From DATDAH01 sp963725155 (GTDB lineage Bacteria > Actinomycetota > Acidimicrobiia > Acidimicrobiales > DATDAH01), in NCBI GenBank assembly GCA_963725155.1, contig CAVRXU010000002.1, forward strand, positions 496,001-560,000: 64,000 nt of DNA, written 5' to 3'. Below are positions 16,323 to 25,099 of the stretch, one piece after another (within the stretch, counting starts at the first letter, position 1; each line of letters begins with the position of its first letter). The notes under the pieces were generated by a model, which had not been told where the DNA came from, searched no databases, and saw only the letters and a list, made by a program, of their open reading frames with translations. The translations under genes and the position numbers were made by a program.

Positions 16323-17162
16323 TCAGGATGAGCCCGGGTCGGTAGCTGCGGTCTCGCCGTCCACGCCCACCGATTCCAGGATCACCGTGTCGTCGTTGTG
16401 GCTGTGGGTGAAACCGAGTTCTCGCTCGATCTTCACCGTCTCCTCGGAGCGATAGGCGACGACGTAGGCCCGCCGGAACCCGGCGGTCTGGTTCCCGCCC
16501 GAGCCGTGCATGACCTTCTCGTTGTGCACCGTGCAGTCGCCCCGTTGGATCGGCTCGACGACGACGTCGTCGCCATCGCGCAGGTCGGTGCCCAAGGCGT
16601 GGGATTCGCCTCGGCCCCCGAACACCGGCGCATGCGGGCGCAACGACGCCTCGTGATTGGTCGCGGGAACGAATCGCATGCAGCCGTTCTCGACGGTCGA
16701 CTCGTCCACGGCGAGCCAGAAGGTGGCGGTCCGCCGGTCGGGAGTGTCCGGCCAGTACGCCATGTCCTGGTGCCAGGCGAACACGGCATCGTCCTTGAAC
16801 GGCTGCTTGGCCAGGAGCTGGTCGTAGTCGATCGTCATCCCGTCACCGCAGAGCTGGCGGGCGATGTCGGCCGTCCTGCGCTCGTACACGTTCCCCTGCC
16901 ACGCCGGAAAGTACCGGCGGGGGAGCAGCACGTTGATGATCGAGTAGTCCGACGGATCACGGCCGTAGTCGCCGGCCATGTCGCAGAAGTCCTTGCCCGG
17001 CACCTCGATCTCGCGTCGCAGGAACCGGTCGTAGTCGACTTCCAGCTCGGCGACCTCGGTGTCGGTCAGCACCCCGGAGAGGTGGACATAGCCGTCCTCC
17101 CCGAAGCGCCGGCGATCCTCGTCATCGACGTGGTAGGTGCCATCCCGCTCGAGCCGACCCAT
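16323..17162 (-). CDS. Phytanoyl-CoA dioxygenase (PhyH) family oxygenase
   Basis: The 279-aa protein carries the Fe(II)/2-oxoglutarate facial triad: the His and Asp of FAWHQDMAYW, the distal His of CTVHNEKVMHGSGGNQT and the Arg of GFRRAYVVAYR, which would bind 2-oxoglutarate. PhyH-family members hydroxylate lipids, CoA esters, amino acids or secondary metabolites, so the substrate is open. It is the last gene of the run epimerase, sulfotransferase, pyruvate kinase-ATP sulfurylase, and lies 38 bp after the fusion gene. It may therefore hydroxylate the glycan, lipid or metabolite that is to be sulfated (inference). Confidence 0.9.
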   Translation of the reverse strand: MGRLERDGTYHVDDEDRRRFGEDGYVHLSGVLTDTEVAELEVDYDRFLRREIEVPGKDFCDMAGDYGRDPSDYSIINVLLPRRYFPAWQGNVYERRTADIARQLCGDGMTIDYDQLLAKQPFKDDAVFAWHQDMAYWPDTPDRRTATFWLAVDESTVENGCMRFVPATNHEASLRPHAPVFGGRGESHALGTDLRDGDDVVVEPIQRGDCTVHNEKVMHGSGGNQTAGFRRAYVVAYRSEETVKIERELGFTHSHNDDTVILESVGVDGETAATDPGSS

Positions 17163-17200
17163 GCCGCCTCCAGTGTGCTGGATTTGGCCTGACCCCGCGG

Positions 17201-19417
17201 CTACTCGACGAAGAGCGGGTTGCCCCGCCGTACCTCGTCGAGCAGGCCCTCCTGGACGATGTCCCGCATGAACCAGTCCGGCAGGAACCGGTCGGAGCGG
17301 AGAGCATCCCGGACCTGTGTGCCCGACATCGTCATGAGGTCGGCCCGTTGCGACATCTCGTAGGCGTCGGTGTCGCGGTTGTAGCCGACCGCATCGAAGA
17401 ACACGGGCTCCACGCCGATGTCGCCGAGGGAGTCGAAGAGCTGCCGGTTGGCTTCGGGGGCATAGAAGTCACCGACGCCGGTGTGGTCGCGTCCGATGAT
17501 GAAGTGGCTGCAGCCCATGTTCTTGCGACACAGAGCCGTGAAGACCGCCTCGCGGGGCCCGGCGTAGCGCGAGTAGGTGAAGAAGCTCCCGAGCACGACC
17601 TTGCCGCTCGGGTAGCAACCGAACTCCAGGAGCCGCTGATAGCTGGCGAGTATCGGCTCGGCCAGGAAGTCGCCGCGCTTCTTCGCCCCGACCACGGGGT
17701 TGATGTAGATGCCGTCGGCCCCGGTCTGCTCCAAGGCCTGCTTCTGGATCCATTCGTGGCCGCGATGCGCGACGTTCCGAGTGTGGAACCCGACCACGCG
17801 TGACCAACCCAGCCGCGTGAAGATGAACCGGGTCTGGGCCGGCGTCAACAGGTAGTGGCGGATGGGGGAGTCCAACGGTCGGACGAGGGTCACGTCGCCG
17901 GCGACGAACCTGTCGCCCTGCGTCATCAGGTTGATGACGCCGGGATGGTGGCGGCTGGTCGTGCCGAACATCCGCTGGGCGAGGGTCTCGAGGTCGTAGT
18001 CGTAGATCTCCGACACGTCCACGTAGGCGTGGACGGTCCCCCGATGGTCGGTCAGAACGACGCGATCACCCGGTCCGAACGGCGTCGGCGTCGCCGGGTC
18101 CACGGGGAGGAGGAGCGGCAGCGTCCAGACGTCGCCGCTCGGCAGGCGATGGGTGTCCAGGACCGCGTCGAGTGTCTCACGGTCCATGAACCCGGTGAGC
18201 GGCGAGTAGGTCCCATAGCCGATCTGCTCGCAATCCATGAGATCTCGCTCGGAGACGACCAAGCGAGGCAGATCCTCGAGCGTCGCCAGGTCGTCGGGGC
18301 CGGCCTCGCGGTGCACCAGCCAGCCACCGTGTGGCTCCACGAGCATCGAGACGGCGTCGAGTGCGTACACGCCGTCGCCCGAGAAATCCGTGTGCTTGAA
18401 GCCGCGGATGATCTTGTTGATCATCGAGACACATTCGACGGGATAGTCGCCGATCGCCGTCTCCGCCGCGAGCACCAAGCCGTCGGCGCCATCGACCAGC
18501 GTGTTGTAGACGTCGTTGACCTCAGCCCGGGTGGGCGTGGAGACCGACACCATCGACTCGAGCAGGTTGGTGGCGACATAGACGTGACAGTCCACGGCCT
18601 TGGCCCGGCGGATGATGGACTTCTGCGTCTGGGGGATGATCTCCATGGGCACCTGGCGGGAGAGATCCCCGCGGTCGATCAGCAGCGCGTTCGAGGCCGC
18701 CGCGATCTCTTCGAGGTTCTTCAGGCCACTGCGAGACTCGATCTTGGAGATGACGAACGCGTCCTCACCGACGATCTCGCGCATCTCTCGCACGTCTGCC
18801 CCGCAACTGGCGAAGGAGAGGGCAAAGTGCGACAAGCCCGCCTCGCGCCCCCACTTCATCGACGCCCGGTCCTTGTCGGTCAGCGGGGGCATCGGGATGT
18901 CCCGCTCGACGGTCACGGCCTTGTTCTGTCCGACGAGGCCACCTTGGAGCACCCGCATGGAGACGCTGTCGTCGTCGATGGCGACCACCTGGACGAGAAC
19001 CGAGTTGAAGTCGATGCTGATGAAGTCCCCCAGCTCGAGCAGCCCGATGATGTCCAAGGGGTAGAAGTTGAAGTTCTTGTCATCGGCGGCGACGCGTCGG
19101 CGGTGGGCGCGCACAACGGTGCTGTCGCGCAACGTGATGCTTCCGTGAACGAAGGTGCCGGTGCGGATCTGCGCCCCCTCGCTGTCGAGGCAGATGGGAG
19201 CGTCGGTTGCCTCACGGATCCTGCGAACCAGTCCGGGCAGGTCCCCGAACTCCGTGTGCGACAGGTTGATGCGAAACACCGAGGCACCGCTCTCCTCGAG
19301 GCGCTGGATGGTGTGCCGCTCGAGGGACGCCGGCCCCAACGTGCACAGGATGGACGGCATCGTGCCGTCGAGGGCATCGGTGTCCGCGGCCTGATGGGCA
19401 GGCGTGTCGTCGTTCAT
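17201..19417 (-). CDS. Pyruvate kinase-ATP sulfurylase fusion protein
   Basis: This single 738-aa frame joins two enzymes. Residues 20-345 are a pyruvate kinase core: SILCTLGPAS, RINLSH, CLDSEGAQIRTG, the Lys and Glu of VISKIES (about 225), IDRGDL (about 250), ATNLLESM and PTRAEVNDVYNTLVDGAD. The usual C-terminal regulatory domain is missing and is replaced, from about residue 360, by a complete ATP sulfurylase: GTYSPLTGFM, TRNVAHRGHE (about 550, with the HxxH motif), GRDHTGVGDFYAP and MSGTQVRDAL. Expected reactions are PEP + ADP to pyruvate + ATP, and ATP + sulfate to APS + PPi, so the first could feed the second. The ATG at 19417 lies 20 bp after the sulfotransferase stop. No APS kinase is present in the window. 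Confidence 0.9.
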   Translation of the reverse strand: MNDDTPAHQAADTDALDGTMPSILCTLGPASLERHTIQRLEESGASVFRINLSHTEFGDLPGLVRRIREATDAPICLDSEGAQIRTGTFVHGSITLRDSTVVRAHRRRVAADDKNFNFYPLDIIGLLELGDFISIDFNSVLVQVVAIDDDSVSMRVLQGGLVGQNKAVTVERDIPMPPLTDKDRASMKWGREAGLSHFALSFASCGADVREMREIVGEDAFVISKIESRSGLKNLEEIAAASNALLIDRGDLSRQVPMEIIPQTQKSIIRRAKAVDCHVYVATNLLESMVSVSTPTRAEVNDVYNTLVDGADGLVLAAETAIGDYPVECVSMINKIIRGFKHTDFSGDGVYALDAVSMLVEPHGGWLVHREAGPDDLATLEDLPRLVVSERDLMDCEQIGYGTYSPLTGFMDRETLDAVLDTHRLPSGDVWTLPLLLPVDPATPTPFGPGDRVVLTDHRGTVHAYVDVSEIYDYDLETLAQRMFGTTSRHHPGVINLMTQGDRFVAGDVTLVRPLDSPIRHYLLTPAQTRFIFTRLGWSRVVGFHTRNVAHRGHEWIQKQALEQTGADGIYINPVVGAKKRGDFLAEPILASYQRLLEFGCYPSGKVVLGSFFTYSRYAGPREAVFTALCRKNMGCSHFIIGRDHTGVGDFYAPEANRQLFDSLGDIGVEPVFFDAVGYNRDTDAYEMSQRADLMTMSGTQVRDALRSDRFLPDWFMRDIVQEGLLDEVRRGNPLFVE

Positions 19418-19437
19418 GGGGGTCCTGTTCTCTGAAG

Positions 19438-20349
19438 TCAACGGTCGGCCACGGCCGCCGCGAGGTCGGTCGGGATCTCGTAACCGTGACGCTGCATCTC
19501 CTCGCGGAGCTCCGGAACGGCGCGAGCCAGATCTTGGGGATCGAGACGCCGCCATTTCTCTGTCCGGTCCGCTTTGACGGTCTCCTTCGCGGCGTTCACC
19601 ATGTCGGTGGTCATCTGCAGGTCGCAGTGCGCACAGATGCGTTCCAAGTCGGCGACCGGGTCGTGGACGAAGTCCTCGTAGCGCAGTCGAAGGACTTCGC
19701 CTTCGCCGAACGAGGCGAGGTCCTGCTCGGCCTTCTTCGAGCCTTCCGCCCACTGTCGGGCGATCACGGTGAACATGTCCTCCACCGCGAGGTCGTCCTG
19801 TAGGGCTCGGTAGCGCGGTCCCCATGCCGGCAGATACGTGCTCCTCCGGACTCGCTTGGCGAACTGTTGGCGCCCGTACTTGGCGGCCTGGTGGTGCAAC
19901 TGGCTGATCGGCGTCTCTCGCAGTCGCCTGATCGCACCGGTCGTGGTGACGGGACGCTGCCACTTCAACTCGACGGAGCTGATGAAGGAGAAGGGGTCCC
20001 GGACCATGTACATGAACGTGGCTTCCGGGAAGATCGCCCTGACGTAGGGGATCCTCAGGATGTTGTGCGGTGACTTCTCCAGGACGATGGAGCTCCCGTG
20101 GTCCTCCTGGTACTCGAGGAACCGACCCCGGATGTACCGCTTCACCTTGTCGGTTGCGTCCCGTTCGTCGAACTCGTCGTGGTGTCGGCCCGGATCGGCG
20201 TACAGCCAGAGGGAGTTCGGCTCATACCAGCCGACGACATCGGGATGCACGGAGACGATGTTCTGGACGATCGTCGTTCCGGACCGGAAGTTGCCGAGGA
20301 GGATGATGGGCGGCCGCAGCTCGGCGGCCCGTCCCTTGCCGCGGCTCAC
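19438..20349 (-). CDS. PAPS-dependent sulfotransferase
   Basis: The 303-aa protein has the 5'-phosphosulfate loop LLGNFRSGTTIVQNI (about residues 16-30), the 3'-phosphate-binding segment FMYMVRDPFSFISS (about 113-126) and the later LRLRYEDFVHDPVADLERIC typical of the Sulfotransfer_1/3 group. It should transfer sulfate from PAPS to a hydroxyl or amine of a glycan, lipid or small molecule. Its start overlaps the epimerase stop by 4 bp, and it is followed after 20 bp by the ATP sulfurylase fusion, so sulfate activation and transfer appear to be co-expressed. The position beside the polysaccharide locus suggests the exopolysaccharide as acceptor (inference). Confidence 0.9.
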   Translation of the reverse strand: MSRGKGRAAELRPPIILLGNFRSGTTIVQNIVSVHPDVVGWYEPNSLWLYADPGRHHDEFDERDATDKVKRYIRGRFLEYQEDHGSSIVLEKSPHNILRIPYVRAIFPEATFMYMVRDPFSFISSVELKWQRPVTTTGAIRRLRETPISQLHHQAAKYGRQQFAKRVRRSTYLPAWGPRYRALQDDLAVEDMFTVIARQWAEGSKKAEQDLASFGEGEVLRLRYEDFVHDPVADLERICAHCDLQMTTDMVNAAKETVKADRTEKWRRLDPQDLARAVPELREEMQRHGYEIPTDLAAAVADR

Positions 20350-21341
20350 CGCAGCACCTGTCGGCGGTCGCGGTGCCAGGCCAGCTGGGCCTCGATCCCC
20401 TCGCGGAGCCCCACCCGTGGCTGCCAGCCGAGGAGCGTGTGGGCCCGTTCGGTCGCCCCGCCGTTGCGCTTGGCGTCGCCCGCCTCAGGGGGATAGTCCT
20501 CGACGATGACCTGGGTCCCGGCGAGGTCGCCCACCGTTGCGATGAGGTCGTTGAGCGTGATCTCCCCACCGCCGGCGATGTTGACGATCGTCCCGGGCGG
20601 GACGTCGGCCTCCGAGGCCAGGATGTTCGCGGCGACGATGTCGGCGACGTAGGTGAACTCCCGGACCTGGGTCCCGTCGCCGAACCGAGGGAAGCTCGCT
20701 CCGGTGAGCACGGCTTCGCAGAGCCGGTGGATCGACATGTCCGGTCGCTGCCGCGGACCGTAGACGGTGAAGTAGCGCAAGGCCACGGTCGGCACACCCC
20801 AGTTCTCGGCGTACAGCGCAGTCAGGTGCTCCCCGGCGAGCTTGGTCACGCCGTAGGGGCTGTACGGACGGGGCACGTCCGTCTCCACCGTCGGGTAGCG
20901 GTCCTGGTTGCCGTAGACCGACGAGGACGAGGCGTAGACGACACGGCGCACCTCGGCTTCCTTCGCGGCCTCGAGCAGCCGCTGAGTCGCGAGCACGTTG
21001 TGGCTGGCGTACTCGGGGAAGCCGTCGGACCAGGACAGACGAACGCCCGGTTGCCCGGCCTGGTGGAACACGGTGTCACACCCGTCGAACAACGTGGCGA
21101 GATCCACCTCGCGGAGGTCGGCCTCGACGAGGGTGAAGCGCTCGTCCGCGAGCGCGCCCTCGAGGTTCGAGCGTTTCACCTCTTCCGTGTAGTACGAGGT
21201 GAAGCAGTCGATCCCGACGACGGTGTCGCCCCGAGCGAGCAGCGTGTCGACGAGGTGCGATCCCACGAACCCTGCGGCCCCCGTGACGACGTGGCGGGTC
21301 GCCGCGGGTTCCGGCCGGTTGGACCTGTGTGACTCGGTCAT
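20346..21341 (-). CDS. NAD-dependent sugar-nucleotide epimerase/dehydratase
   Basis: The 331-aa extended SDR has the Rossmann motif GAAGFVGSHL (about residues 21-30), the acidic NAD-ribose contact GIDCFTSYY, the catalytic Ser/Thr of YASSSSVYG and the YxxxK pair in YSPYGVTK. The pattern SYYTEEVKRSNLEG is typical of UDP-glucuronate 4-epimerase and UDP-glucose 4-epimerase relatives. It probably supplies a nucleotide sugar such as UDP-galacturonate or UDP-galactose for the polysaccharide. It starts the sulfation operon and lies 17 bp from the end of the PKD protein gene, so it may also be transcribed from upstream. Confidence 0.88.
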   Translation of the reverse strand: MTESHRSNRPEPAATRHVVTGAAGFVGSHLVDTLLARGDTVVGIDCFTSYYTEEVKRSNLEGALADERFTLVEADLREVDLATLFDGCDTVFHQAGQPGVRLSWSDGFPEYASHNVLATQRLLEAAKEAEVRRVVYASSSSVYGNQDRYPTVETDVPRPYSPYGVTKLAGEHLTALYAENWGVPTVALRYFTVYGPRQRPDMSIHRLCEAVLTGASFPRFGDGTQVREFTYVADIVAANILASEADVPPGTIVNIAGGGEITLNDLIATVGDLAGTQVIVEDYPPEAGDAKRNGGATERAHTLLGWQPRVGLREGIEAQLAWHRDRRQVLR

Positions 21342-21357
21342 CTTCCCCTCCCTCGCC

Positions 21358-23547
21358 CTATGCGACCACGACGACTTGGGGCGGGTGCGTCCCCTGCGTG
21401 GTCTCGAACGCCCCGGTGTTCGTCGACGTCGTCGTGGCTTCGAACGAGTAGGTGCCGTTCCCGGTGATGGCGCTGGTCAGGTCGACTTCGACCCATGTGC
21501 CCACCGTGATGGCGCCGACAGAGGCGACCGGGCTGCCGGAGATGTCGGGCTTGTTGCCCCAGATCACCGTGTTCTCGGTCCAGTTGTTCGACACCAGGTA
21601 CCAGTCGCCGCCCCTGGAGCTCGCGTCCTCGACGAAGAGCCGGAGCCTCACCGAGGTCGGTGGGCCGCTGAGCCCGTTCAGGGTGAACCTGACGAGCGAC
21701 CGGTACTCCGAGGGGTCGGGGAACTTGATCTTCATGGTCGGGGCCGTCGCGTAGTTCTTCGTCGGGCTGGAGGTGTTCACGTAGGTGTCAGCGTCGAGGG
21801 GCACGGTGAACTCGGTCGGTGCCTGGTTGACGGTGATGGTCTGCGAGCTGGACGTGGACCCTTGGGCGTTGGTGGCGGTCAGGGTTGCGGTGAAGGTCCG
21901 CGGCCAGGGCCCGGTGGTGGGGTTGTAGGTGTGGGAGGGCGATGTCGCCGTCGATGTGCCGCCGTCGCCGAAGTCCCAGGCGTAGCTGGTGGGCCCGCCG
22001 GTGCTCGTGTTGGTGAAGTTGACGGTGAGCGGCGCGGTGCCGGTGGTCGGCGTCGCGTTGAAACTCGCCGTCGGTGCCGATGGCTGGTTGACGGTGATGG
22101 TCTGCGAGCTGGACGTGGACCCTTGGGCGTTGGTGGCGGTCAGGGTTGCGGTGAAGGTCCGCGGCCAGGGCCCGGTGGTGGGGTTGTAGGTGTGGGAGGG
22201 CGATGTCGCCGTCGATGTGCCGCCGTCGCCGAAGTCCCAGGCGTAGCTGGTGGGCCCGCCGGTGCTCGTGTTGGTGAAGTTGACGGTGAGCGGCGCGGTG
22301 CCGGTGGTCGGCGTCGCGTTGAAACTCGCCGTCGGTGCCGATGGCTGGTTGACGGTGATGGTCTGCGAGCTGGACGTGGACCCTTGGGCGTTGGTGGCGG
22401 TCAGGGTTGCGGTGAAGGTCCGCGGCCAGGGCCCGGTGGTGGGGTTGTAGGTGTGGGAGGGCGACTGCGCGGTCGATGTGCCGCCGTCGCCGAAGTCCCA
22501 GGCGTAGCTGGTGGGCCCACCGGTGCTCGTGTCGGTGAAGTTGACGGTGAGCGGGGCTGTGCCGCTGGTCGGCGTGGCGGTGAAGCTCGCCGTCGGGGCT
22601 GTCCCACCGGGTCCGGTGACGTCCATCACGAACACGGCGTGGGACATGGGATCCGAAGCCGGCCGCGCGCTGGTGTCGGCGCCGTCGGTGACGAGCACCT
22701 GTTCGCCGATGACCTCGACCCCACGGGTGTCGAGGAGGCCGAAGCCGGTGAGGCTGATGCCGTTCCATCCGGTCAGGAGAGTCCGGGTGGTCATCGACGC
22801 CCGGTAGAGCTTTTCACTGCTGTTGACGGCCAGGAGATCACCGGTGACGTCGTCGAAGTCGAGGCCGTAGATCTTGGAGAGCCCGGAGATGGAGAACGAG
22901 GGCCCGAACGTGTTCGTGACGAAGTCATAGGTGCGGATGGTCGAGCCGTTCGCGACGTAGGTGAGGCCGTCGGCCAGGCGCCACCCCGCGCCGGTCCACT
23001 CCGACGGCAGCGGCTGCCAGGACTGGACCTGGAACTGGTGGTTGGCGTCCCGGGTCAGGCGGAAGGCGGTCGGGGTCGCGCTCGTGCTCCCGGAGAAGGC
23101 GTAGATGACGTCGGCGTTCGCGTCGTAGGCGAGCGCCTCGAGGTCTTCGGTGCGCGACTGACCGGCGGCACCGCCCACGCCGAAGCGGGGCGCATTGGTG
23201 AAGGCCGCCTGCGCGACCTTTCGGCGCTGAAACCCCGTCGTGCGGTCGAACTCGAACAGGGCGTCGTCGTTGTCGGACGCCATCCAGAGCGCGTCATCCC
23301 CCGCGACGTACGCACTGCCCTCGTTGTCCTGCAGCCGGGTCGTCGATCCCAGGGGGGGCGAGGTCCGAATCAGGTGGTTGAGGGCGAGGTGAGGCTGCGT
23401 CGTGGTGATCAGCGCGTGCGCGTTGCCGATCCCGACCACCGTGAAGGCGACCGCCGCAGTCAGCGCAAGCGCAATGAGTCGTCGGCCACTATCGGGCGAG
23501 CGTCGCGGTCGACCACTTCGGGGGATGTTGCGGGTCTCGTCAGCCAT
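21358..23547 (-). CDS. Secreted propeller protein with three PKD domains and a DNRLRE-type domain
   Basis: The 729-aa protein begins with a signal peptide (LIALALTAAVAFTVVGIGNA, cleaved near AHA). Residues 45-320 are the same propeller-like domain as in the protein at 14657. Three 87-residue PKD domains follow (each with YAWDFGDGGTSTA and SPSHTYNPTTGPWP). The last about 170 residues (DADTYVNTSSPTKNYAT to the end) match the DNRLRE type found in secreted polysaccharide-associated proteins. No sortase motif or membrane anchor is seen. The gene lies between the flippase and the epimerase on the same strand, so it is probably a structural or binding component of the extracellular polysaccharide layer. 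Confidence 0.88.
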   Translation of the reverse strand: MADETRNIPRSGRPRRSPDSGRRLIALALTAAVAFTVVGIGNAHALITTTQPHLALNHLIRTSPPLGSTTRLQDNEGSAYVAGDDALWMASDNDDALFEFDRTTGFQRRKVAQAAFTNAPRFGVGGAAGQSRTEDLEALAYDANADVIYAFSGSTSATPTAFRLTRDANHQFQVQSWQPLPSEWTGAGWRLADGLTYVANGSTIRTYDFVTNTFGPSFSISGLSKIYGLDFDDVTGDLLAVNSSEKLYRASMTTRTLLTGWNGISLTGFGLLDTRGVEVIGEQVLVTDGADTSARPASDPMSHAVFVMDVTGPGGTAPTASFTATPTSGTAPLTVNFTDTSTGGPTSYAWDFGDGGTSTAQSPSHTYNPTTGPWPRTFTATLTATNAQGSTSSSQTITVNQPSAPTASFNATPTTGTAPLTVNFTNTSTGGPTSYAWDFGDGGTSTATSPSHTYNPTTGPWPRTFTATLTATNAQGSTSSSQTITVNQPSAPTASFNATPTTGTAPLTVNFTNTSTGGPTSYAWDFGDGGTSTATSPSHTYNPTTGPWPRTFTATLTATNAQGSTSSSQTITVNQAPTEFTVPLDADTYVNTSSPTKNYATAPTMKIKFPDPSEYRSLVRFTLNGLSGPPTSVRLRLFVEDASSRGGDWYLVSNNWTENTVIWGNKPDISGSPVASVGAITVGTWVEVDLTSAITGNGTYSFEATTTSTNTGAFETTQGTHPPQVVVVA
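21823..22605 (-). repeat. Three tandem 261-bp PKD-coding repeats
   Basis: Units lie at 21823-22083, 22084-22344 and 22345-22605. By eye the first two are identical over the full 261 bp. The third differs at several positions (for example GACTGCGCGGTC in place of GATGTCGCCGTC). The period equals one 87-residue PKD domain. Confidence 0.92.
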
Positions 23548-23605
23548 TTTGGCGGTCCTTCCATTTCATGAGAGCTGTTGTGAGCGGCGACCGCCCTGAG
23601 GGCGG

Positions 23606-25099
23606 TCATGGCGTCGACCTGACCAGGCCGGCCATCACGGCGCGGGGTTGCTGTCGTGTGGTCGCAGGTGTCTGCATCACCGCCAGGGCGGCGATGACCA
23701 AGACGTACACCACCATCCCGACCGCGGCCGACACGAGGAGGCCGCTGCCGCGCATGGCGACGATAGCGGCGCCCATCGGCACCGTCGCCGCGGCGGGGAG
23801 GCTCACGGCGGACAGGAGGGCGGAGCGCCCCGCGACCTGCCGGAGGAGCATGGCGTAGGCGACGAAGAGGCCGGACTCGCAGACGACCGTGGCGATGCCC
23901 GCACCGAGGTACGAGTACCTGGGGATGAGGGCGAGGTTCAGCACCACGTTGACCGCGGCGGCCGCCGCGACCGCGAACATCCGGTACCGCTGACGGTCGG
24001 CGGCCACGAGAGACAGGCTCAGCGTGTTCCCGAGCATCCGCACGGGGATGACGAGGACGAGCAGCTGGTAGGTGACGACCGCGGGGGCGAACTTGGGCCC
24101 GTAGAGGAAGTCGATGGTCTCGGGGGCGAGCAGGAAGCTGCCCACTGCGGCCGGCACCGCGATGAGGGAGATCGTCCGGAACGAGGCATCGCGGAGTGTG
24201 CGGAAGGTCCGCACCTGGTTCGGCCACGCCCGACTCATCCGGGGGTACAGGGCGTGGTTGAGCGACCGGGCGAGGACGTTGAGGTTCAGCACGAGGTTCG
24301 TGCCGGCCTGGTAGAGCCCGACCGCCGTCGGTCCCTTGATGAAGCCGAGCAGGACCGAATCGACGCGCATGTAGGTGAGCGTGAGGGTGTCGTTCACCGC
24401 GAACGGTGTGCTCCGCCACAGCACGCTGCGGACGAACGCGGGCGTGCCCCGGGGGATCGGGAAGGCGCCGAGGTGGCCGGCGACGATCAGCCAGCCGATC
24501 CCCGCCCCCAGTGCCCGAGAGCCGCAGAAGGCGAGCAGCGCGCCGGTGACACCGCCCCCCGACCAGACGACGTACGCCACGCCGGCGAGGAAGGCGGTCT
24601 CCTGCACCACCGTGACGACGGCCTCCAGACGCATCCGCTCCCAGGCCCAGAACGCCGCGAACTGGACCCGGGCCACGCCGTCGAAGGCCATGCCGATGCT
24701 GGCCAGTGACACCGCGACGGCGGTCTCGGGGGCGGCGCCGATGACTCGGGACCCCACGGCGAACAGCAGGGTGAAGCACGCGCCTGCGCCCAGGGCGATC
24801 AGCGTTCCGGCCTCGACCCATGTCCGGCCCTCCTCCGGCTTCCTCGCCACCTCGCGGGCGAGCAGGCTGGGGAGCCCGAAGTAGTAGGGCAGGAAGCTGG
24901 TGAGCACCAGTGCGAACTGGAAGGTGCCGAGCCCCTCCGGACCGCCGGACCGGGCGAGGAGCACGACGCTCCCCAGGCCCGCGATCGCCCGGGCGGCAAA
25001 GGAGACCATCTGCCAGACCGAATTGGCGGCCACCCGCCGCGCGCCGGACTCGCGGGCGGGCGGGGAGGCGACGGTGGGGTCAGGAGCCATGGGCGCCAT
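23606..25099 (-). CDS. Oligosaccharide flippase (Wzx/MATE-like)
   Basis: The 497-aa protein has about 12-14 hydrophobic segments, the N-terminal VAANSVWQMVSFAARAIAGL and the LARSGGPEGLGTFQFALVL motif of the polysaccharide-exporter (RfbX/MurJ-like) group. It should flip undecaprenyl-linked repeat units to the outer face of the membrane. The start overlaps the ligase gene by about 20 bp; ATGs at 25099 and 25090 are both possible. Neighbours (ligase/polymerase, Wzz, sugar transferase) make up a Wzx/Wzy-type pathway. Confidence 0.88.
   Translation of the reverse strand: MAPMAPDPTVASPPARESGARRVAANSVWQMVSFAARAIAGLGSVVLLARSGGPEGLGTFQFALVLTSFLPYYFGLPSLLAREVARKPEEGRTWVEAGTLIALGAGACFTLLFAVGSRVIGAAPETAVAVSLASIGMAFDGVARVQFAAFWAWERMRLEAVVTVVQETAFLAGVAYVVWSGGGVTGALLAFCGSRALGAGIGWLIVAGHLGAFPIPRGTPAFVRSVLWRSTPFAVNDTLTLTYMRVDSVLLGFIKGPTAVGLYQAGTNLVLNLNVLARSLNHALYPRMSRAWPNQVRTFRTLRDASFRTISLIAVPAAVGSFLLAPETIDFLYGPKFAPAVVTYQLLVLVIPVRMLGNTLSLSLVAADRQRYRMFAVAAAAAVNVVLNLALIPRYSYLGAGIATVVCESGLFVAYAMLLRQVAGRSALLSAVSLPAAATVPMGAAIVAMRGSGLLVSAAVGMVVYVLVIAALAVMQTPATTRQQPRAVMAGLVRSTP

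Noticed and set aside
17855..19435. A 526-codon frame opposite the pyruvate kinase-ATP sulfurylase gene
   Set aside because: It lacks any recognisable motif, while the minus strand codes for two complete enzyme domains.
16323..21341. Search of the sulfation operon for an APS kinase (cysC)
   Set aside because: No P-loop or cysC-like motif is found in the fusion protein or its neighbours, so no claim of complete PAPS synthesis is made.
21823..22605. Regular repeats considered as a CRISPR array
   Set aside because: Units of 261 bp are contiguous, have no spacers and code for PKD domains.
21199..23571. A 790-codon open frame on the plus strand opposite the PKD protein gene
   Set aside because: It is a GC-driven antisense frame; the product is a Gly/Arg/Val-rich repeat mirror of the PKD repeats with no domain, and the minus-strand protein is clearly real.
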